64,000 nt of DNA. It comes from Oligoflexus tunisiensis. GTDB lineage: Bacteria > Bdellovibrionota_B > Oligoflexia > Oligoflexales > Oligoflexaceae. Under the pieces are notes generated by a model, which worked only from the letters and a program-made list of their open reading frames with translations, made no database searches and was not told the origin of the DNA. The position numbers and the translations under genes were made by a program. This document shows positions 61,015-64,000 of this stretch, in pieces. The stretch lies in contig NZ_BDFO01000001.1 of the NCBI RefSeq assembly GCF_001748245.1, positions 6,996,346 to 7,060,345 of the forward strand. Direction: 5' to 3'. How positions within the stretch are numbered: the first letter of the stretch is position 1; each line of letters begins with the position of its first letter.

Positions 61015-61251
61015 TCATCCGCGTTTGTTGACCTGGCTGATCAACTTGTTGAGTGTTTCCTCAAGGCTTGCGCCATTGACGGTGGGAATGACGCTGCTCT
61101 GGTCCGTGGCATGTTCGCCATGACCAATCCACATATTGGGGCCCAATTCGTTAATCTCGAAGAGATAGTTGACACCTTGGTGGAGAAAATTGAAACGATG
61201 AATCTTAAATAGCTTGCTGCCGTCCGGTATTGTGATGGCCTTCCAGTCCAT
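61015..61251 (-). CDS. Small conserved-looking protein upstream of NamZ gene
   Basis: A 78-residue soluble protein: MDWKAITIPDGSKLFKIHRFNFLHQGVNYLFEINEL, then GPNMWIGHGEHATDQSSVIPTVNG and an amphipathic C-terminal helix SLEETLNKLISQVNKR. I do not recognise it. A good GAGAGGG site precedes the ATG, the base composition fits its neighbours, and the 9-bp gap to the muramidase gene suggests an operon. A link to peptidoglycan recycling is guilt by association only. Confidence 0.7.
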   Translation of the reverse strand: MDWKAITIPDGSKLFKIHRFNFLHQGVNYLFEINELGPNMWIGHGEHATDQSSVIPTVNGASLEETLNKLISQVNKRG

Positions 61252-61364
61252 TGCTGCCCTCTCTCTTGCGATCCGCCAGGGGATACTTGCATATTACCAT
61301 TAACTCTAAACAATTCGGCTTTCTGCGTCCAGAAAAACCCGGAAAGGTGGGTACCGGCGGACGC

Positions 61365-61598
61365 TCAGCGTCGTGGCTCAGGCTTCCGGCCTTGGGGGGG
61401 GCCTTGTCTGCTCAGCATGGCCTGCACCTTGCGAAGTTCAATGTCCTGACCAGCACGGAGAGTATCACGAGGACGGATCTGATGGGTGACCACCCGCGAC
61501 AGAGCGGTTTTGGGTCGAGCGACGGTGGCCGCCGCGGCTTGAATCTCAAGGAAGAGGAGAGCCAGGACTGCCGCTGCCATGACACCAAGGTTCTTCAC
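61365..61598 (-). CDS. Small exported protein, SAF-like segment
   Basis: A 77-residue protein with a signal peptide (NLGVMAAAVLALLFLEIQAAAA) and a short mature part VARPKTALSRVVTHQIRPRDTLRAGQDIELRKVQAML plus a basic tail. The mature sequence looks like one SAF-type strand pair (VVxxxIRPxxxLRAGxDIELR) as in FlgA, though this is too short to be sure. The GTG start overlaps the stop of the upstream PilZ gene by 4 bp (GTGA), the normal sign of coupling, which is my main reason to call it a gene. Confidence 0.6.
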   Translation of the reverse strand: MKNLGVMAAAVLALLFLEIQAAAATVARPKTALSRVVTHQIRPRDTLRAGQDIELRKVQAMLSRQGPPQGRKPEPRR

Positions 61599-61993
61599 GC
61601 CGCAGACCCCGGATTATCGTTGCTTTTGCGTGTGATAAAATCCTGCAGTATTTTTTCGTTATCCCGATCGATCTGCACAATTTTAATGGCGATGCCGGCT
61701 CCGGAATCCTTGACCACGGCATTTTCCTTGCCGACCACGCGAGCCATCTTTCCATTGAAAAAAATCGCGCAGTCGGGCTCCAGTTCGGCCCAGACTTCCA
61801 GGATGCTCGATTGATTGAATGGAAAACGATTGGGGCTGTCAAATTCGAGGAAAAATCCGGTGTGCGAGATATCCCGGGCGGTCGTTTCGTAGCGCACCTG
61901 GGCGCCAATGGAAGCGATCACCACACGCATCGGGCGTTCGAGCCGGACGCGCTTCACTTTGCGACTATCCCTGTTCTGAGCGGATGCGGACAT
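61595..61993 (-). CDS. PilZ-domain protein (c-di-GMP receptor type)
   Basis: A 132-residue single PilZ domain. The c-di-GMP motif RxxxR is present at the N-terminus (KRVRLERP) and the second motif D-x-S-x-x-G appears as DISHTG, followed by FFLEF. The body continues with KMARVVGKENAV and GAGIAIKIVQID. It should bind c-di-GMP and adjust a partner such as a flagellar or envelope component. The ATG at 61993 has GAGAGGG 6 nt upstream; the longer open frame is not part of the domain. Coupled to the mini gene at 61365 and about 97 bp after the DsbA-like gene. Confidence 0.85.
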   Translation of the reverse strand: MSASAQNRDSRKVKRVRLERPMRVVIASIGAQVRYETTARDISHTGFFLEFDSPNRFPFNQSSILEVWAELEPDCAIFFNGKMARVVGKENAVVKDSGAGIAIKIVQIDRDNEKILQDFITRKSNDNPGSAA

Positions 61994-62090
61994 GAAAAAA
62001 CCCTCTCGCGCGACGGTCCAGTGACTTCTGAAGTATCGGCTCGAGGGTAATTTTCTTGAGACCTTTACGCCCAACCCAGGCGAAAAAGCC

Positions 62091-63173
62091 TTACTTTTTC
62101 GCGAGTTCGCTGTCGATGACCTTCTTGAATTCCTCGTAAGGCAAGGCACCCGAGAGGCGACGGCCATTGACAAAGTACGCCGGGGTTCCGGTCACACCGA
62201 CTTTTTCACCCGAACGGGTGTTGTTGTCGATAATTTCCAATTGTTTCGCTGGGTTTTTGGTACATTCCTCAAACTTTTTCATGTCGAGACCAACGGTCGT
62301 CGCATATTTTTTGAAGTCGGAGTCGCCCAGGTTCTTCTGGTTTTTGAAGAGTTCTTCATACATTTCCCAGAACTTGCCCTGATCCTTGGCACAGCGGGCG
62401 GCGATGGCAGCGGGCTTGGCGCGATTGTGGAAACCGAGTGGGAAGTCGCGAACCACCCAACGGATTTTGCCTTGATAGTCCTTCATGATGCGCTTCACAG
62501 TAGGCTGAACGCGCTCACAGAAAGGACACTGGTACTCGGAATACTCAATCACGGTCACAGGACAGGCGTTACCCGCACAGCCCATGGGTTTGATGTCTTT
62601 GGGATTGGGACCGTATTTCACCGGGTCGGCGTCGGTCACGGTCAATTTGAAGACGGGTTCCTTGGGTTCAGGATACTGAATTTCCAGCTGCTTCTTGGCC
62701 ACGCCTTCGGCGAGGATGTTCTGGAACACATCCTGAGCTTTCTTGCTCTTCAGATAATCGGTGATCATCTTGCGCTTTTCGGCATCGCTCTTGTCTTTCA
62801 GCGCCGGATAGTCCTTGAATTGATCCATGGCTTCCTTGATGTCGCCATCCGATACCTTGGTGCGCGCATCAAGATAATCGTTACGCGCTTTCTCAACGCT
62901 GACCTTGCCTTTGTCCGCAAGACCTTGCCAGAACTCATCGAGATATTTTTCGCGGGCCAGATCCGAAATCAATTCATAACGCTTTTGTTCGATCTCATAG
63001 AACTTGCCCTGATGGTCTCTGGCCAAGTCTTCAACTGAGTAAGCCTTACCATTAATCTTAAACGCGGGCTCGGCCATCAATTGGCTGCTCATCAATCCAA
63101 GTGGAATTAAACAGGCCGCTGCGAGCCAACGCTTCATTTTCGCAAGCGTCTGTGGTTGGGTGGTCGTCGCCAT
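62091..63173 (-). CDS. DsbA-family thioredoxin-fold protein with SurA-like N-terminus
   Basis: A 360-residue periplasmic protein. A signal peptide (MKRWLAAACLIPLGLMSSQLMAEPA) is followed by a charged helical region, FKINGKAYSVEDLARDHQGKFYEIEQKRYELISDLAREKYLDEF to about residue 165, resembling the SurA/parvulin N-terminal chaperone segment. The C-terminal DsbA-like domain has CPFC (YSEYQCPFCERVQP), RDFPLGFH and the cis-Pro GTPAYFVNG. It may be an oxidase or isomerase with its own substrate-binding arm. Start choice: ATG at 63173; a TTG at 63185 is nearer to the AGGAG site. Confidence 0.85.
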   Translation of the reverse strand: MATTTQPQTLAKMKRWLAAACLIPLGLMSSQLMAEPAFKINGKAYSVEDLARDHQGKFYEIEQKRYELISDLAREKYLDEFWQGLADKGKVSVEKARNDYLDARTKVSDGDIKEAMDQFKDYPALKDKSDAEKRKMITDYLKSKKAQDVFQNILAEGVAKKQLEIQYPEPKEPVFKLTVTDADPVKYGPNPKDIKPMGCAGNACPVTVIEYSEYQCPFCERVQPTVKRIMKDYQGKIRWVVRDFPLGFHNRAKPAAIAARCAKDQGKFWEMYEELFKNQKNLGDSDFKKYATTVGLDMKKFEECTKNPAKQLEIIDNNTRSGEKVGVTGTPAYFVNGRRLSGALPYEEFKKVIDSELAKK

Positions 63174-63359
63174 AGAGATTTTCAAGCTCCTCAGGTAGAG
63201 TGTTAAGGCTTCCCTGCTTTCTTAGCGGGTGGACTTATGATAGATTCGGAACCATGATAAATCGATAAAAATTGTCGACGCTCTCGCAACGAGAGCAGGG
63301 CGGCAAGCCTGCCATGCAGCCGCAATGACAATGAATCCGCTGAAACCTGGGGAGGAGCC

Positions 63360-63911
63360 ATGGCAGATAAACAGGACAACCTGCTCGTATGGGTGGACAT
63401 GGAGATGTCCGGCCTGAATCCGGCGACAGACGTTGTCCTTGAAGTGGCCGTATTACTGACCAACAAGGATCTTGAAGTTGTCGTGGAAGGACCGCAGCTC
63501 ATCGTCCATCAGCCCGCGGAACTTTTTGAAAAGATGGACGCCTGGAACCAGGAACATCATACCAAGTCCGGCCTTTGGCAGGCTGTGCTGGCTTCCACGG
63601 TCACCCTGCAGGAAGCCGAAGAAGCCGTGCTGAATTTCCTGAAACTGCATGTTGGACCACGTCAATCCCCGATCTGTGGCAACTCCATCGCCCAGGACCG
63701 GATGTTTCTCATGAACCATATGCCGCGTGTGAATGAGTATTTGCATTACCGCATGATCGACGTTAGCACGATCAAGGAACTGGTCAAACGCTGGTATCCA
63801 GGCGGACCTGCGGCCCCATCCAAGGCCAATCAACATAGGGCTTTGGATGATATTCGGGAGAGCATCAACGAGCTCCGCTTTTACCGCGAACAGTTCTTTG
63901 TGAAACCCTGA
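63360..63911 (+). CDS. orn: Oligoribonuclease
   Basis: Degrades di- and oligoribonucleotides to mononucleotides, including pGpG from c-di-GMP breakdown. The 183-residue DEDDh exonuclease has D13 and E15 (WVDMEMSGL), GNSIAQDRMFL near residue 108, and the HRALDDIRESI C-terminal motif with His and Asp. GGGGAGGAG precedes the ATG. It may serve the c-di-GMP pathway that the nearby PilZ protein reads. The remaining 89 bp to the window edge show no gene. Confidence 0.97.
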   Translation: MADKQDNLLVWVDMEMSGLNPATDVVLEVAVLLTNKDLEVVVEGPQLIVHQPAELFEKMDAWNQEHHTKSGLWQAVLASTVTLQEAEEAVLNFLKLHVGPRQSPICGNSIAQDRMFLMNHMPRVNEYLHYRMIDVSTIKELVKRWYPGGPAAPSKANQHRALDDIRESINELRFYREQFFVKP

Positions 63912-64000
63912 GGACGCCTTTTCCAAAAAAAAGCGACCCATGCCATCTGGTCAGCTTCCAACCCCGAGATTAATGGTGTTAGAATCAGACTAGGACCCTC

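Noticed and set aside
61365..61598. Remnant of a degraded flgA
   Set aside because: An intact flgA is present at 44111 and this frame has its own signal peptide and a GTGA-coupled start, so it is kept as a small gene.

Overview
The window is a chromosomal segment of a flagellated Gram-negative bacterium with moderately high GC. Outer-membrane lipoproteins, L- and P-ring flagellar genes, a sigma-54 flagellar promoter, CarD, SWIM-SNF2 and cyanophycin genes together recall Oligoflexia/Bdellovibrionota (Oligoflexus-like). That placement is inferred from gene content and general memory of the group. The partial 16S rRNA gene at positions 1-1202 (minus strand) would settle it. No phage, transposase, CRISPR array or tRNA gene was seen. 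Gene density is high and almost everything is core genome.

Layout. 1-1475: 5' part of a 16S gene with its leader (boxA, UUCG hairpin) and a strong promoter with an A-tract. 1575-3309: an unusual three-gene cluster in which a CheY is flanked by two paralogous proteins carrying a CheZ-like DxxxQ motif. 3494-7996: SWIM-SNF2 helicase, a 37-bp tandem repeat array, and gltX. 8166-13970: a double-domain PTPS/QueD-like protein, a PabA/TrpG-type amidotransferase, a small barrel protein, and the cyanophycin pair cphB-cphA. 14253-17384: stress/envelope genes (DUF883-like anchor, hemerythrin protein, Thr/Gly-rich secreted protein, DUF1460 amidase). 17376-21373 (minus): TPR lipoprotein, LolB-like lipoprotein, MshEN-like protein, murG. 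21483-28147 (minus): uppS-cdsA-rseP-tsaB-pssA, an outer-membrane protein and truA. 28299-33870: RsmI-like methylase, then rho-rpmE-prfA-prmC-AI-2E transporter on the minus strand. 34208-37344: small exported protein, AhpD-like protein, rimO and a class IV aminotransferase.

37348-49171 is a flagellar island on the minus strand: flgF-G-A-H-I-J-M-N-K-L-csrA-fliW behind a well-formed sigma-54 promoter, with a ketoacyl synthase and the flagellin gene upstream. It supplies the distal rod, the P and L rings, hook-associated proteins, the anti-sigma factor and the FliW/CsrA system that usually controls flagellin synthesis. 49209-50407 holds a RibD-like reductase and CarD. 50741-53648 holds rpsO-pnp-dut with two stem-loops between rpsO and pnp. 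53634-63911 holds a glycosyltransferase-TPR protein coupled to an S41 protease, a TPR protein, a NamZ-type muramidase with a small partner gene, PilZ coupled to a mini exported protein, a DsbA-like protein with a SurA-like N-terminus, and orn.

The best candidates for new biology are the CheZ-like/CheY/CheZ-like cluster, the FlgH with an added coiled coil, the two-domain PTPS with complementary active-site losses, the three-PDZ RseP, and the RsmI basic tail encoded antisense to the end of a transporter gene.
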